From NCBI RefSeq assembly GCF_014649715.1, contig NZ_BMTO01000001.1, positions 521,047 to 585,046 on the forward strand: a DNA stretch of 64,000 nucleotides, given 5' to 3'. This document shows positions 54,857 to 64,000 of the stretch, one piece after another. The stretch is from Streptomyces lateritius (GTDB taxonomy: Bacteria > Actinomycetota > Actinomycetes > Streptomycetales > Streptomycetaceae). The first letter of the stretch is position 1. Each line of letters starts with the position of its first letter. The notes beneath the pieces were generated by a model that did not search any database, was not told the origin of the DNA, and saw only the letters and a program-made list of their open reading frames with translations. The position numbers and the translations under genes were made by a program.

Positions 54857-55975
54857 TTACGCCTCCGAAGGTGCGAGGCGCTCAAGCTCCGCCTCGGTCG
54901 ACTTGAGCAGGTCGTTCCAGGACGCCTCGAACTTCTCGACGCCCTCGTCCTCGAGCAGCTGCACCACGTCGTCGTACGAGATGCCGAGCTTCTCGACGGC
55001 GTCCAGTTCGGCGCGGGCCTGCTCGTAGGTGCCGCGCACGGTGTCACCGGTGACCTCGCCGTGGTCGGCGGTGGCCTCCAGCGTCGCCTGCGGCATGGTG
55101 TTGACCGTGCCGGGCGCGACCAGGTCCACCACGTACAGGGTGTCCTTGTACGCCGGGTCCTTCACGCCGGTCGAGGCCCACAGCGGGCGCTGCCTGTTCG
55201 CCTGCGCCTTGTCGAGCGCGGCCCAGCGCTCGCCGGAGAAGACCTCCTCGAACGCCTGGTACGCCAGACGCGCGTTGGCCAGGGCGGCCTTGCCCTTGAG
55301 GGCCTTGGCCTCGTCCGTGCCGATCGACTCCAGACGCTTGTCGATCTCCGAGTCCACCCGGGAGACGAAGAAGGACGCCACCGAGTGGATCTTGGAAAGG
55401 TCCAGGCCGCGCTCCTTCGCCTTCTCCAGGCCCGCCAGGTACGCGTCCATGACCGCGCGGTAGCGCTCCAGCGAGAAGATCAGCGTCACGTTCACGCTGA
55501 TGCCGAGGCCGATGACCTCGGTGATCGCCGGCAGGCCCGCCTGGGTGGCCGGAATCTTGATGAGCGTGTTGGGACGGTCGACCAGCCAGGCCAGCTGCTT
55601 GGCCTCGGCGACGGTGGCCGCCGTGTTGTGCGCCAGGCGCGGGTCGACCTCGATGGAGACCCGGCCGTCCTGGCCGTCCGTCGCGTCGAAGACCGGGCGC
55701 AGGATGTCGGCGGCGTCACGGACGTCCGCCGTCGTGATCATGCGGATGGCCTCCTCCACCGTCACCTTGCGGGCGGCGAGGTCGGCCAGCTGCTGGTCGT
55801 ACCCGTGCCCCTCGGAGATCGCCTTCTGGAAGATGGACGGGTTGGTGGTGACACCGACCACGTGGCTCTGGTCGATCAGCTCGGCCAGGTTGCCGGACGT
55901 GATCCGCTGGCGCGAGAGGTCGTCCAGCCAGATCGCGACGCCTTCGTCGGAGAGGCGCTTGAGAGCGTCTGTCAT
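54857..55975 (-). CDS. tal: Transaldolase
   Basis: This is a 372-residue TIM-barrel enzyme that moves a dihydroxyacetone unit between sugar phosphates. The Schiff-base lysine is K140 in [20 protein letters not shown] (41-50) is the first motif, and [14 protein letters not shown] and [10 protein letters not shown] follow. It is the longer actinobacterial (fused-length) form, not the 213-220-residue type. ATG 55975 follows GGAG. It sits between tkt and zwf with five bases before the zwf start. Confidence 0.96.
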   Translation of the reverse strand: MTDALKRLSDEGVAIWLDDLSRQRITSGNLAELIDQSHVVGVTTNPSIFQKAISEGHGYDQQLADLAARKVTVEEAIRMITTADVRDAADILRPVFDATDGQDGRVSIEVDPRLAHNTAATVAEAKQLAWLVDRPNTLIKIPATQAGLPAITEVIGLGISVNVTLIFSLERYRAVMDAYLAGLEKAKERGLDLSKIHSVASFFVSRVDSEIDKRLESIGTDEAKALKGKAALANARLAYQAFEEVFSGERWAALDKAQANRQRPLWASTGVKDPAYKDTLYVVDLVAPGTVNTMPQATLEATADHGEVTGDTVRGTYEQARAELDAVEKLGISYDDVVQLLEDEGVEKFEASWNDLLKSTEAELERLAPSEA

Positions 55976-56012
55976 GAGAGTTGCATCTCCAATTAAGTCG
56001 TACGTATGGGCG

Positions 56013-58100
56013 TCAGCGCGTGGCAGCGGCGAGAGATTCCCGCGCCGCGGCGGCGATCGCCTCGGGGGTGAACCCGAACTCGCGGAACAGGACCTTCGCG
56101 TCCGCCGAGGCACCGAAGTGCTCCAGCGACACGATCCGGCCGGCGTCCCCGACGTACCGGTGCCAGGTCAGACCGATGCCCGCCTCGACCGCGACGCGCG
56201 CCTTCACGGACGGCGGCAGGACCGAGTCCTTGTACCCCTGGTCCTGCTCCTCGAACCACTCCACCGACGGCATCGAGACGACCCGGGTCGGGACGCCCGC
56301 GGCCTGGAGCTGCTCACGGGCCTCGACGGCCAGGTGCACCTCGGAACCCGTGCCGATCAGCACGACCTCCGGCTCGCCGCCCTCGGCGTCGAACAGCACG
56401 TAGCCGCCCTTGACGGTGTCCTCGTTCGGCGCGTACGTCGGCACACCCTGACGGGTCAGGGCCAGACCGTGCGGGGCGCCCTTGCCGAACTCCCGCGTGT
56501 GACGCTTGACGATCTCGCGCCACGCGAGAGCGGTCTCGTTGGCGTCCGCCGGACGCACGACGTTCAGACCGGGGATCGCGCGCAGCGAGGCCAGGTGCTC
56601 CACCGGCTGGTGCGTCGGGCCGTCCTCGCCCAGACCGATCGAGTCGTGGGTCCAGACGTACGTCACCGGCAGGTGCATCAGGGCCGACAGACGCACCGCG
56701 TTGCGCATGTAGTCGGAGAACACCAGGAAGGTGCCGCCGTAGATACGGGTGTTGCCGTGCAGCGCGATGCCGTTCATCTCCGCGGCCATGGAGTGCTCGC
56801 GGATGCCGAAGTGGATCGTGCGGCCGTACTTGTCGGCCTCCGGCAGCGGGTTGCCCTCGGGCAGGAACGACGAGGTCTTGTCGATCGTGGTGTTGTTCGA
56901 GCCCGCCAGGTCGGCCGAGCCGCCCCACAGCTCGGGGATGACCGCGCCGAGCGACTGCAGGACCTTGCCGGACGCGGCACGGGTGGCGACACCCTTGCCC
57001 GGCTCGAACACGGGGAGCTTGGACTCCCAGCCCTCGGGCAGCTCGTTCGCCTGGATCCGGTCGAACTCCGCCGCGCGGTCCGGGTTGGCCGTACGCCACT
57101 CGGCGAGCGACTTCTCCCAGGCGGCGCGGGCCTCGCGGCCGCGGTCGCCCAGGGCGCGGGTGTGGCCGATGACCTCATCGGTGACCTCGAAGGTCTGCTC
57201 CGGGTCGAAGCCGAGGACGCGCTTGGTGGCCGCGATCTCCTCGTCGCCGAGCGCCGAGCCGTGCGCGGCCTCGGTGTTCTGCGCGTTCGGGGCGGGCCAG
57301 GCGATGATCGAGCGCATCGCGATGAACGACGGGCGCTCGGTCTCGGCCTCGGCGGCCTTGATCGCCGCGAACAGGGCGGCCGGGTCCAGGTCGCCGTTGG
57401 CCTGCGGCTCGACCCGCTGCACGTGCCAGCCGTAGGCCTCGTACCGCTTCATCGTGTCCTCGGACACGGCGGTCTCGGTGTCGCCCTCGATCGAGATGTG
57501 GTTGTCGTCCCACAGCAGGATCAGGTTGCCGAGCTTCTGGTGACCGGCCAGCGAGGACGCCTCCGCGGAGATGCCCTCCTGGAGGCAGCCGTCACCGGCG
57601 ATCACGTAGATGTGGTGGTCGAAGGGGGAGGTGCCGGGGGCCGCCTGCGGGTCGAACAGACCGCGCTCGTAGCGCGCGGCCATCGCCATGCCCACGGCGT
57701 TGGCGACGCCCTGGCCGAGCGGGCCGGTCGTCGTCTCGACACCGGCGGTGTGTCCGTACTCCGGGTGGCCCGGGGTCTTCGAGCCCCAGGTGCGGAAGGC
57801 CTTCAGGTCGTCCAGCTCGAGCCCGAAGCCACCCAGGTACAGCTGGGTGTAGAGGGTCAGGGACGAGTGACCGGCGGAGAGCACGAACCGGTCGCGCCCG
57901 ACCCACTCGGGGTCGGCCGGATCGTGGCGCATCACCTTCTGGAAGAGGGTGTACGCGGCGGGCGCCAGGCTCATGGCCGTACCGGGATGGCCGTTGCCGA
58001 CCTTCTGTACGGCGTCCGCGGCCAGGATGCGGGCGGTGTCCACGGCCCGCTGGTCCAATTCGGTCCACTCGAGGTCTGTGGTGGTCGGCTTAGTGCTCAC
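56013..58100 (-). CDS. tkt: Transketolase
   Basis: This is a 695-residue thiamine diphosphate enzyme transferring two-carbon units. The cofactor motif begins GDGCLQEG and ends in LWDDNH, the first catalytic histidines are in [12 protein letters not shown], and [14 protein letters not shown] and [13 protein letters not shown] complete the active site. The GTG start follows GGAGAGGAG, about 20 bases upstream. It is first in the minus-strand operon, with a -10-like TAGGCT about 70-80 bases upstream. It is divergent from ctaB. Confidence 0.96.
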   Translation of the reverse strand: MSTKPTTTDLEWTELDQRAVDTARILAADAVQKVGNGHPGTAMSLAPAAYTLFQKVMRHDPADPEWVGRDRFVLSAGHSSLTLYTQLYLGGFGLELDDLKAFRTWGSKTPGHPEYGHTAGVETTTGPLGQGVANAVGMAMAARYERGLFDPQAAPGTSPFDHHIYVIAGDGCLQEGISAEASSLAGHQKLGNLILLWDDNHISIEGDTETAVSEDTMKRYEAYGWHVQRVEPQANGDLDPAALFAAIKAAEAETERPSFIAMRSIIAWPAPNAQNTEAAHGSALGDEEIAATKRVLGFDPEQTFEVTDEVIGHTRALGDRGREARAAWEKSLAEWRTANPDRAAEFDRIQANELPEGWESKLPVFEPGKGVATRAASGKVLQSLGAVIPELWGGSADLAGSNNTTIDKTSSFLPEGNPLPEADKYGRTIHFGIREHSMAAEMNGIALHGNTRIYGGTFLVFSDYMRNAVRLSALMHLPVTYVWTHDSIGLGEDGPTHQPVEHLASLRAIPGLNVVRPADANETALAWREIVKRHTREFGKGAPHGLALTRQGVPTYAPNEDTVKGGYVLFDAEGGEPEVVLIGTGSEVHLAVEAREQLQAAGVPTRVVSMPSVEWFEEQDQGYKDSVLPPSVKARVAVEAGIGLTWHRYVGDAGRIVSLEHFGASADAKVLFREFGFTPEAIAAAARESLAAATR

Positions 58101-58417
58101 CCTGGGTCAGGGCTCCTCTCCACATGTTTCAGATGGCCGGTGACTGAGGGTGTACCGGCGTTGTCGAGCCTACCCCCGACAGAACGCCCATCTTTTCGAG
58201 TGCGTGTCCCTCAAATGAGCGGTCACGTCAAGAGTGGGGGCGACTCTGTCACTTCGCCTCCCGACCCCTGTCCACGCCTTGGGACGAGTGCCCTCAACAC
58301 GACCCCACCCCCGCGAAGATCGGCGTATGGGCAACGTCTAGAGTGGCGTGGTACGCGCAAGTCTTCACCCCGTCTTCACCGGGGAGCTTGCTGGGAAATT
58401 CTCTGTCAGGGGTGTGC
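58101..58417. other. 317-base divergent promoter region between tkt and ctaB
   Basis: On the minus strand a TAGGCT about 70 bases upstream of the tkt start is a likely -10. On the plus strand TAGAGT (58339-58344) is a likely -10 for ctaB, about 75 bases before its start. I found no clear -35 for either, no large inverted repeat, and no gene. Confidence 0.45.
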
Positions 58418-59365
58418 GTGACGGCCGTCGAGTCCCGACCCGCAGGGGTCGTCTTGACTCCCAGCCCGGGGGGCCACCGGCCGTTCGGGGCCCGCGTCAA
58501 GGCGTTCGTGGCGCTGACCAAGCCGCGGATCATCGAGCTTCTGCTCATCACCACCGTCCCGGTGATGTTCCTCGCCGAACAGGGCGTGCCGAACCTGTGG
58601 CTGGTCCTGGCCACCTGCCTCGGCGGCTACCTGTCGGCGGGCGGCGCCAACGCGCTGAACATGTACATCGACCGCGACATCGACGCGCTGATGGACCGCA
58701 CGTCGCAGCGTCCGCTGGTGACCGGCATGGTATCGCCGCGCGAGGGCCTGATCTTCGGCCTCACCCTCGCGGTCGTCTCCACACTCTGGTTCGGCCTCCT
58801 CGTCAACTGGCTCTCCGCCGCCCTCTCGCTCGGCGCGCTGCTCTTCTACGTGATCGTCTACACGATGATCCTTAAGCGGCGGACCGCGCAGAACATCGTC
58901 TGGGGCGGCATCGCCGGCTGTCTGCCGGTGCTGATCGGCTGGTCCGCCGTCACGAACTCCATGTCGTGGGCCGCGATCGTCCTCTTCCTCGTCATCTTCT
59001 TCTGGACGCCGCCGCACTACTGGCCGCTGTCGATGAAGGTGAAGGAGGACTACGCGCGCGTGGGCGTGCCGATGCTGCCCGTCATCGCCTCCAACAAGGT
59101 CGTCGCCAAGCAGATCGTCCTCTACAGCTGGGTGATGGTCGCCGTCTCGCTGCTGCTGACGCCGCTCGGCTACACCGGCTGGTTCTACACCGCTGTGGCG
59201 CTGCTGACGGGCGGCTGGTGGCTCTGGGAGGCGCACGCGCTCCTGAACCGCGCCAAGGGCGGCGCGACGGGCCCGAAGCTCAAGGAGATGCGCCTGTTCC
59301 ACTGGTCCATCACCTATGTCTCGCTGCTCTTCGTGGCGGTCGCGGTGGACCCCTTCCTGAGGTAG
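58418..59365 (+). CDS. ctaB: Heme O synthase (protoheme IX farnesyltransferase)
   Basis: This is a 315-residue UbiA-family membrane enzyme with about nine helices that farnesylates heme b. The first Asp-rich motif is [15 protein letters not shown] and the second is in [15 protein letters not shown], both on the same face to bind farnesyl diphosphate and Mg2+. The GTG at 58418 follows AGGGG; GTG 58412 is possible. CtaB acts before CtaA, whose gene lies 2.7 kb further on the other strand. Heme A goes to cytochrome aa3 oxidase. Confidence 0.95.
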   Translation: MTAVESRPAGVVLTPSPGGHRPFGARVKAFVALTKPRIIELLLITTVPVMFLAEQGVPNLWLVLATCLGGYLSAGGANALNMYIDRDIDALMDRTSQRPLVTGMVSPREGLIFGLTLAVVSTLWFGLLVNWLSAALSLGALLFYVIVYTMILKRRTAQNIVWGGIAGCLPVLIGWSAVTNSMSWAAIVLFLVIFFWTPPHYWPLSMKVKEDYARVGVPMLPVIASNKVVAKQIVLYSWVMVAVSLLLTPLGYTGWFYTAVALLTGGWWLWEAHALLNRAKGGATGPKLKEMRLFHWSITYVSLLFVAVAVDPFLR

Positions 59366-59393
59366 TCCGCCAGGATCCCGGGACCTTTCGACA

Positions 59394-59433
59394 ACGGCCG
59401 GAGCGCGTGGGAAAGACCACGTGCCCCGGCCGT
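59394..59433 (+). terminator. Terminator after ctaB
   Basis: ACGGCCGG (59394-59401) with CCGGCCGT (59426-59433), and inside CGTGG (59406-59410) with CCACG (59417-59421) around a 6-nt loop, separated by a small symmetric internal loop. Confidence 0.7.
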
Positions 59434-59468
59434 CGCCAGTGGATCTACCGCTGGGTAGCATCCTTCTC

Positions 59469-59801
59469 ATGGCAGACACCAAGCAGGCAGAGCGCAAGGC
59501 GGCCAAGCTCGCCAAGCAGATCCAGGCGTTCTCCAAGAAGCACGGCGGCGCCGAGGGGCAGCTCGCCTACATCGGCCAGATGGGCACCCGGATCGTCCTC
59601 GTCGGCGAGGACGGCGGCTGGGGAGACCTGGTCGCCCCCTCCTTCCCCGTCGCCCAGCAAGCCGCGGAGAAGGCCGGCCTCACCCTCCACGACGAGTTCG
59701 ACGGAGACTTCGCCGCCAAGGTCAGGACCGGCCCGTACGAGTGGACCCGCATGGCCGGCATCCAGCTCGGCGGCCCGTCCAACGGCCCGGCAGCCGACTA
59801 G
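59469..59801 (+). CDS. Conserved small hypothetical protein
   Basis: This is a 110-residue cytoplasmic protein. Residues 1-28 form a basic amphipathic helix (KQAERKAAKLAKQIQAFSKK), followed by a small alpha/beta part with YIGQMGTRIVLVGEDGGWGDL and YEWTRMAGIQLGG. It is well formed and coding-like but I cannot name the family. ATG 59469 fits. It stands between the ctaB terminator and the amidohydrolase gene. Confidence 0.8.
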   Translation: MADTKQAERKAAKLAKQIQAFSKKHGGAEGQLAYIGQMGTRIVLVGEDGGWGDLVAPSFPVAQQAAEKAGLTLHDEFDGDFAAKVRTGPYEWTRMAGIQLGGPSNGPAAD

Positions 59802-59912
59802 GCCGTGTGTCCGTGAACAAGGCACTCCCCAGGCGACCGGTCAGGCAACAACCTCGGGCGGGGCTCACCCGTTAGGACGTGTGCAAGGACGTCCACACAG
59901 GGAGCCCCCCGA

Positions 59913-60992
59913 ATGATCGAGACCCCGAGCCTGGTGGACCAGTACTGCCACGGGGTGCTCCGTACGGAGCTCGGCCTCGGCACCTTCGAGGCCCACCTCG
60001 GGCCGGCCGCCGGGCCGCCCGCGCCCGGCACCACCTTCTTCGACACGCAGACCGGCTTCGCGGTACGCCGCTGGTGCCCGCCGCTGCTCGGCCTGGAGCC
60101 GCACTGCCCGCCGGCCCGCTATCTCGCCCGGCGCCGGGAACTGGGCGTCCTGGAGACCGGACGCCGCCTGCTGCGGGCCTCGGGGATCTCCACCTACCTC
60201 GTGGACACGGGAGAGCCGGGCGACCTGACGGGCCCCGCCGAGATCGCCTCCGCGGGCGACGCCGACGCCCGCGAGATCGTCCGCCTCGAACTCCTCGCCG
60301 AACAGGTCGCGGACACCTCGGGGACCGTCGAGGGCCTGCTCGCCAACCTCGCCGAGGCCGTCCACGGCGCCGCCACGACCGCCGTCGCCTTCACCTCCGT
60401 CGCCGGGGTGGGCCGAGGGCTCGCGTACGCGCCCGAACCGCCCGGCCCCGGCGAGGTGCGCGGGGCCGCCGGACGCTGGCTGGCCCGGCGCACGGTCGGC
60501 GGCCGGCTCACCGACCCCGTACTGCTGCGTCATCTGCTCTGGATCGCCGTCGCCACGGGGCGGCCCCTCCAGCTGCGCGTGGGCACCGGGGACCCGACCG
60601 GGCTCGCGGACTTCGCCACGACCACCAGCGGGCTCGGCACCGACCTCGTGCTGCTGCACGGATACCCGTACCACCGCCAGACGGCGCGGCTGACCGGGGC
60701 GTTCCCGCACGTGTACGCGGACCTGGGCTCCGTGCTCGCGCTCACCGGCACCCGGGCGGCGGCCCTCCTCGCCGAGGTCCTGGAGCTTGCCCCCTTCGGC
60801 AAGCTGCTCTTCTCCAGCGGGGCCCGTGCCCTGCCCGAGCTGCACGTCGTCGCCGCGAGCGTCTTCCGGGGGGCGCTCGGCCGGGTGCTCGGCGAATGGG
60901 TCGGCGACGGCTCCTGGTCCCGTACGGACGCACGGCGGGTCGCCGCGATGATCGCGTCGGGCAATGCGCGACGGGTCTACGGGCTCATCTGA
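59913..60992 (+). CDS. Amidohydrolase-family protein
   Basis: This is a 359-residue TIM-barrel hydrolase candidate. The start VDQYCHGVL has the first His of an amidohydrolase barrel though without the usual HxH pair. HGYPYHRQTARL and a late FSSGARALPELHVVAA occupy the places of the metal-binding His and Asp (here Ser/Gly/Ala), so the metal site may be partial. The family resembles the EboC/TatD-like or 2-pyrone-dicarboxylate hydrolase group. An exact reaction cannot be given. ATG 59913 follows GGAG. It is followed by a gap and then the convergent ctaA. Confidence 0.78.
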   Translation: MIETPSLVDQYCHGVLRTELGLGTFEAHLGPAAGPPAPGTTFFDTQTGFAVRRWCPPLLGLEPHCPPARYLARRRELGVLETGRRLLRASGISTYLVDTGEPGDLTGPAEIASAGDADAREIVRLELLAEQVADTSGTVEGLLANLAEAVHGAATTAVAFTSVAGVGRGLAYAPEPPGPGEVRGAAGRWLARRTVGGRLTDPVLLRHLLWIAVATGRPLQLRVGTGDPTGLADFATTTSGLGTDLVLLHGYPYHRQTARLTGAFPHVYADLGSVLALTGTRAAALLAEVLELAPFGKLLFSSGARALPELHVVAASVFRGALGRVLGEWVGDGSWSRTDARRVAAMIASGNARRVYGLI

Positions 60993-61119
60993 GCAGGGCC
61001 CCGGAGCCCGGATCCGAGAAAATTCGTTCCGGATTCACGGCCGACGCGTGGTCCGGAGGGGTCCGGACCGGGACGCCGGCCCCGGAATCGGCAGCCAGAC
61101 GGTCCCGGAACCGGGGTCA

Positions 61120-61147
61120 GACGTCCGACGTCCGACGTCCGAGGTCC
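61120..61147. repeat. 7-bp GACGTCC tandem repeat
   Basis: GACGTCC at 61120, 61127 and 61134, then variant GAGGTCC at 61141. It lies just downstream of the ctaA stop. Confidence 0.85.
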
Positions 61148-61161
61148 CTCCCCGAACTGGA

Positions 61162-62130
61162 TCAGGCGGTGGCCAGGGCCGGGTCCGTCTGGGCCGGGAT
61201 CCCCGGCGAGGACACCGGACGCTCCCGCAGGCTCAGCGCGAGCCGCAGCACCGCGATCCACATCAGCGAGGAGCCGAGCATGTGCGCGCCGACCAGCAGC
61301 TCGGGGACGCCGGTGAAGTACTGGAGATAGCCGATCCCGCCCTGCGCGAGCAGCACGATCAGCAGGTCCCGGGCGCGCGCCCGGGTGTCGTCGGGGGCGT
61401 CGACCACGCGCAGCACCAGCCACATCGCGAGCGCGAGCGCGCAGACGACCCAGGCCGAGATCGCGTGGACGTGCGCGGCGACGGTCCAGTCCCACGGCAT
61501 GCGGGGAACCTCGCTGCTGTCACCGGCGTGCTTGCCGGAGCCGGTCACTCCCGTACCGAGGACCATCAGCAGCGCGGAGACGCCGACGATCGCCCAGGAC
61601 AGCTTGCGGACCGGTCCCGGAACGCGCGGCCGTGGGGCCGTGTCGCCCTCGCGGGTGCGCTGCCAGGTGATCACGGCGACGGTGAGCAGCCCGTTGGCGG
61701 CCAGGAAGTGACCCGCCACGGTCCACGGGTTGAGGTCCATCCAGACGGTGATGCCGCCGAGGACGGCGTTGAGCATCACGACCCAGAACTGGAGCCAGCC
61801 CAGCCGGGTCAGCCCGCGCCGCCACGGCTTGGTGGAGCGCGCCGCGACGATCGTCCAGCCGACGGCGGCCGACAGGACGTACGTGAGCATCCGGTTGCCG
61901 AACTCGATCGCCCCGTGGATGCCCTGCTCCGGCGTGGCGAAGAGGCTGTCGTCGGTGCACTTGGGCCACGTGTCGCAGCCGAGCCCGGAGCCGGTCAGCC
62001 GGACCGTGCCTCCGGTGACGATGATGACCACGCTCATGACGACGACGGAGAGCGCGGCGCGCCGGAGCGTCCGAGGGGACGGGGTCCAGCGCCGGGCGAT
62101 GGAGGCGAGTGGGTTCAGCACGCGCACCAT
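61162..62130 (-). CDS. ctaA: Heme A synthase
   Basis: This is a 322-residue membrane enzyme with eight predicted helices that oxidises the heme O methyl group. GAIEFGNRMLTYV and WTVAGHFLAANG contain the conserved heme-ligand His residues, with two more in WTVAAHVHAISAW and LVGAHMLG. The first outer loop has the Cys pair GCDTWPKC. ATG 62130 matches the family start; GTG 62151 would add seven residues. It takes heme O from CtaB. Confidence 0.94.
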   Translation of the reverse strand: MVRVLNPLASIARRWTPSPRTLRRAALSVVVMSVVIIVTGGTVRLTGSGLGCDTWPKCTDDSLFATPEQGIHGAIEFGNRMLTYVLSAAVGWTIVAARSTKPWRRGLTRLGWLQFWVVMLNAVLGGITVWMDLNPWTVAGHFLAANGLLTVAVITWQRTREGDTAPRPRVPGPVRKLSWAIVGVSALLMVLGTGVTGSGKHAGDSSEVPRMPWDWTVAAHVHAISAWVVCALALAMWLVLRVVDAPDDTRARARDLLIVLLAQGGIGYLQYFTGVPELLVGAHMLGSSLMWIAVLRLALSLRERPVSSPGIPAQTDPALATA

Positions 62131-62187
62131 GGTAGGCGGGGGCTTGTGCACGCTTTCACGAGGGGGTGGGTACGGGACGGGTTGTCC

Positions 62188-62239
62188 CGGAACGTCACCC
62201 GGCGGTCACTCCCGGCGGTCACTCCCGGCGGTCACTCCC
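62188..62239. repeat. 13-bp tandem repeat at the end of the ABC permease gene
   Basis: GGCGGTCACTCCC is exact at 62201, 62214 and 62227, with a diverged copy at 62188. The permease stop (62232-62234, minus strand) lies in the last copy. Confidence 0.9.
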
Positions 62240-62999
62240 AGCGGAAGAACCGGGCCGCCGCGCCCAGACCGAGGACCGCCCACACCGCGAGGACGAGAGC
62301 CTGGCCCCAGGGCATCGGGGCGCCGCCCTGCAGTACGTCCCGCAGCCCGTCCGAGAGCGCGGAGATCGGCAGCAGCTCCAGGACCGAGCGGGCCGCGGCG
62401 GGGAACTTCTCCAGCGGCACGATCACCCCTCCGCCCACCAGGAGCAGCAGGAAGACCAGGTTCGCGGCCGCCAGCGTCGCCTCCGCCCGCAGCGTGCCGG
62501 CCATCAGCAGGCCGAGGCCCGAGAAGGCGGCCGTGCCGAGGACGAGCAGCAGCGCCACGGAGGCGGCGCCGCCCTGCGGCGACCAGCCGAGTCCGAGCGC
62601 GATCGCCGTCAGGAGTGCGATCTGGAGCACCTCGGTGACCAGGACGGAGAGCGTCTTGGCGGTCATCAGCGCCCAGCGGGGGAGCGGGGAGGCGCCGAGC
62701 CGCTTGAGCACCCCGTAACGGCGCTCGAAACCGGTGGCGATGGCCTGGCCGGTGAAGGCGGTGGACATCACGGCGAGCGCGAGGACCCCCGGGGCGAGGA
62801 AGTCGACGGCCCGCTCCGCGCCCGTGTCGATGATGTCGACGGTCGAGAAGAGCACGAGCAGCAGCGAGGGGATGATCACGGTGAGGAGCAGCTGCTCGCC
62901 GTTGCGCAGCAGCATTCTCGTCTCCAGGGCCGTCTGCGCCGCGATCATCCGCCCGACGGGCGCGGCCCCCGGCTTCGGCGCGTACGTACCGCTGCTCAT
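62232..62999 (-). CDS. ABC-2 type permease
   Basis: This is a 255-residue membrane subunit with six predicted helices of the DrrB/ABC-2 type. After a short cytoplasmic start (TALETRMLLRNGEQLLLTVI), helix 1 begins; ATGFERRYGVLKRLGASPLPRW is the conserved coupling loop, and GGGVIVPLEKFPAAARSVLELLPISALSDGLR is the extracellular and final-helix signature. The ATG overlaps the ATPase stop (ATGA). The substrate is unknown: lipid, antibiotic or polymer export are all possible. Confidence 0.9.
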   Translation of the reverse strand: MSSGTYAPKPGAAPVGRMIAAQTALETRMLLRNGEQLLLTVIIPSLLLVLFSTVDIIDTGAERAVDFLAPGVLALAVMSTAFTGQAIATGFERRYGVLKRLGASPLPRWALMTAKTLSVLVTEVLQIALLTAIALGLGWSPQGGAASVALLLVLGTAAFSGLGLLMAGTLRAEATLAAANLVFLLLLVGGGVIVPLEKFPAAARSVLELLPISALSDGLRDVLQGGAPMPWGQALVLAVWAVLGLGAAARFFRWE

Positions 63000-63931
63000 G
63001 CGCGCAGCTCCTTGCCGGTCAGTTCGAGGAAGACGTCTTCGAGGGTGTGGCGCTCGACCGTGATGCCGTCCGGCATCACGCCGTGCTGGGCGCACCAGCT
63101 GGCGACGGTGGCGAGCAGCTGGGGGCCCACCTCGCCGCTGATCCGGTACGCCCCCGGGGTCATTTCCGCGGCGGCGGTGCCGTCGGGCAGGGCCTTGAGC
63201 AGCGAGCCGAGGTCGAGCCCGGGGCGGCCGGTGAAGCGCAGGGTGTTCTCGGCGCCGCCGCGGCAGAGCTGCTCGGGGCTGCCCTGGGCGACCACCCGGC
63301 CGGCGTCGACGATGGCGACGTCGTCGGCGAGCTCCTCGGCCTCGTTCATCAGGTGCGTGGTGAGGACGATGGTGACGCCGTCGGCGCGCAGCTCACGGAC
63401 GAGGTCCCAGGTGGCGTGGCGGGCCTGCGGGTCGAGGCCCGCGGTCGGCTCGTCCAGGAAGACCAGCTCGGGGCGGCCGACGACGGCCATGGCGAGCGCG
63501 AGGCGCTGCTGCTGGCCACCGGAGAGTCGACGGTAGGCCGTCCGGCCGCAGGAGCCGAGGCCCAGGCGCTCGCTCAGGGCGTCCACGTCGAGCGGGTGGG
63601 CGTGCAGCTTCGCCATGTGGCGGAGCATCTCGTCGGCGCGGGCGCCGGAGTAGACACCGCCGGACTGGAGCATCACGCCGACCCGGGGGCGCAGCGCGGC
63701 CGCGTCGGAGACCGGGTCGAGGCCGAGGACGCGGACGGTGCCCGCGTCGGCCTTCCGGTAGCCCTCGCAGGTCTCGATCGTGGTGGTCTTGCCGGCCCCG
63801 TTCGGGCCGAGGACGGCGGTCACGGTGCCCGTCCGCACGTCGAGGTCGAGGCCGTCGACGGCGGTCTTGCTTCCGTACCGCTTGACCAGGCCGCGTACCC
63901 GGACGGCGGTGTCGACGGACTCGTATCGCAT
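62996..63931 (-). CDS. ABC transporter ATPase (DrrA-like)
   Basis: This is a 311-residue nucleotide-binding protein. Walker A is GPNGAGKTTT (near residue 43), Q-loop VMLQSGG, signature LSGGQQQRLALAMA, Walker B VFLDEPTAGLD, and H-loop VLTTHLMNEAEE. The last 80 residues are the extra domain found in drug/lipid-export ATPases of the CcmA/DrrA type, ending LEDVFLELTGKELRA. It energises the coupled ABC-2 permease. ATG 63931 starts the pair and little of the upstream promoter is within the window. Confidence 0.93.
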   Translation of the reverse strand: MRYESVDTAVRVRGLVKRYGSKTAVDGLDLDVRTGTVTAVLGPNGAGKTTTIETCEGYRKADAGTVRVLGLDPVSDAAALRPRVGVMLQSGGVYSGARADEMLRHMAKLHAHPLDVDALSERLGLGSCGRTAYRRLSGGQQQRLALAMAVVGRPELVFLDEPTAGLDPQARHATWDLVRELRADGVTIVLTTHLMNEAEELADDVAIVDAGRVVAQGSPEQLCRGGAENTLRFTGRPGLDLGSLLKALPDGTAAAEMTPGAYRISGEVGPQLLATVASWCAQHGVMPDGITVERHTLEDVFLELTGKELRA

Positions 63932-64000
63932 GCCGGAAGTCTAGAGAGCGGCACAAGGGTGCCCCGGCCCGGGGCCTGCGGCGCGATCTGCGCCGGGGCC

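Overview
The window is chromosomal DNA from a Streptomyces or close relative. It is very GC rich, codon third positions are almost all G or C, GTG and TTG starts are common, and it carries a chaplin-type surface protein, whiA, rbpA and a rapZ-yvcK-whiA block. The order uvrB, uvrA, uvrC-rapZ-yvcK-whiA, gap-pgk-tpiA-secG-rbpA, pgi, pgl-opcA-zwf-tal-tkt, ctaB, ctaA matches the conserved core of Streptomyces chromosomes as I remember it. I saw no phage, insertion sequence, CRISPR array, rRNA or standard tRNA gene.

1-9.6 kb: the end of a sortase-anchored chaplin, a DUF2293 protein, a conserved hypothetical, a permuted tRNA-like RNA locus, a divergent aminotransferase/HxlR pair with two operator-like palindromes, a kinase-like protein without P-loop lysine, psuK-psuG for pseudouridine breakdown, a lipoprotein, a secreted C39-like peptidase and a cupin. 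9.6-18.9 kb: a coupled trio (secreted metallophosphoesterase, MFS permease, membrane-anchored propeller-like protein) behind a long foldable leader, a second MFS permease, ogt, a stand-alone MHYT membrane sensor and uvrB. 19-26 kb: two TerD-family genes and a TerC gene under a yybP-ykoY (Mn2+) riboswitch, then a third MFS transporter, a metallo-beta-lactamase-fold hydrolase and a mycothiol-type isomerase.

26-38.5 kb: uvrA, a sugar kinase, a Rieske lipoprotein, an HTH regulator opposite a secreted cysteine peptidase and an anchored partner, then the overlapping operon uvrC-rapZ-yvcK-whiA. 38.6-45.8 kb: a large secreted M14 carboxypeptidase, gap-pgk-tpiA, secG and rbpA. 45.8-64 kb: a small secreted protein, pgi, two bacterial-PH membrane proteins, an acyltransferase, the oxidative and non-oxidative pentose phosphate operon on the minus strand, the heme O and heme A synthases ctaB and ctaA, an amidohydrolase and an ABC-2 export pair.

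Functionally the window links nucleotide excision repair (all three Uvr proteins), the trunk of glycolysis and the pentose phosphate pathway, heme A supply for cytochrome oxidase, and developmental control through WhiA. The most unusual item is at 1999-2134: the four tRNA stems are all present, but the 3' half precedes the 5' half. Other signals not explained by genes are the yybP-ykoY leader with a built-in ribosome-site switch, the phosphoesterase leader, several short tandem repeat arrays in intergenic DNA, and operator-like palindromes at uvrC and the HxlR locus.
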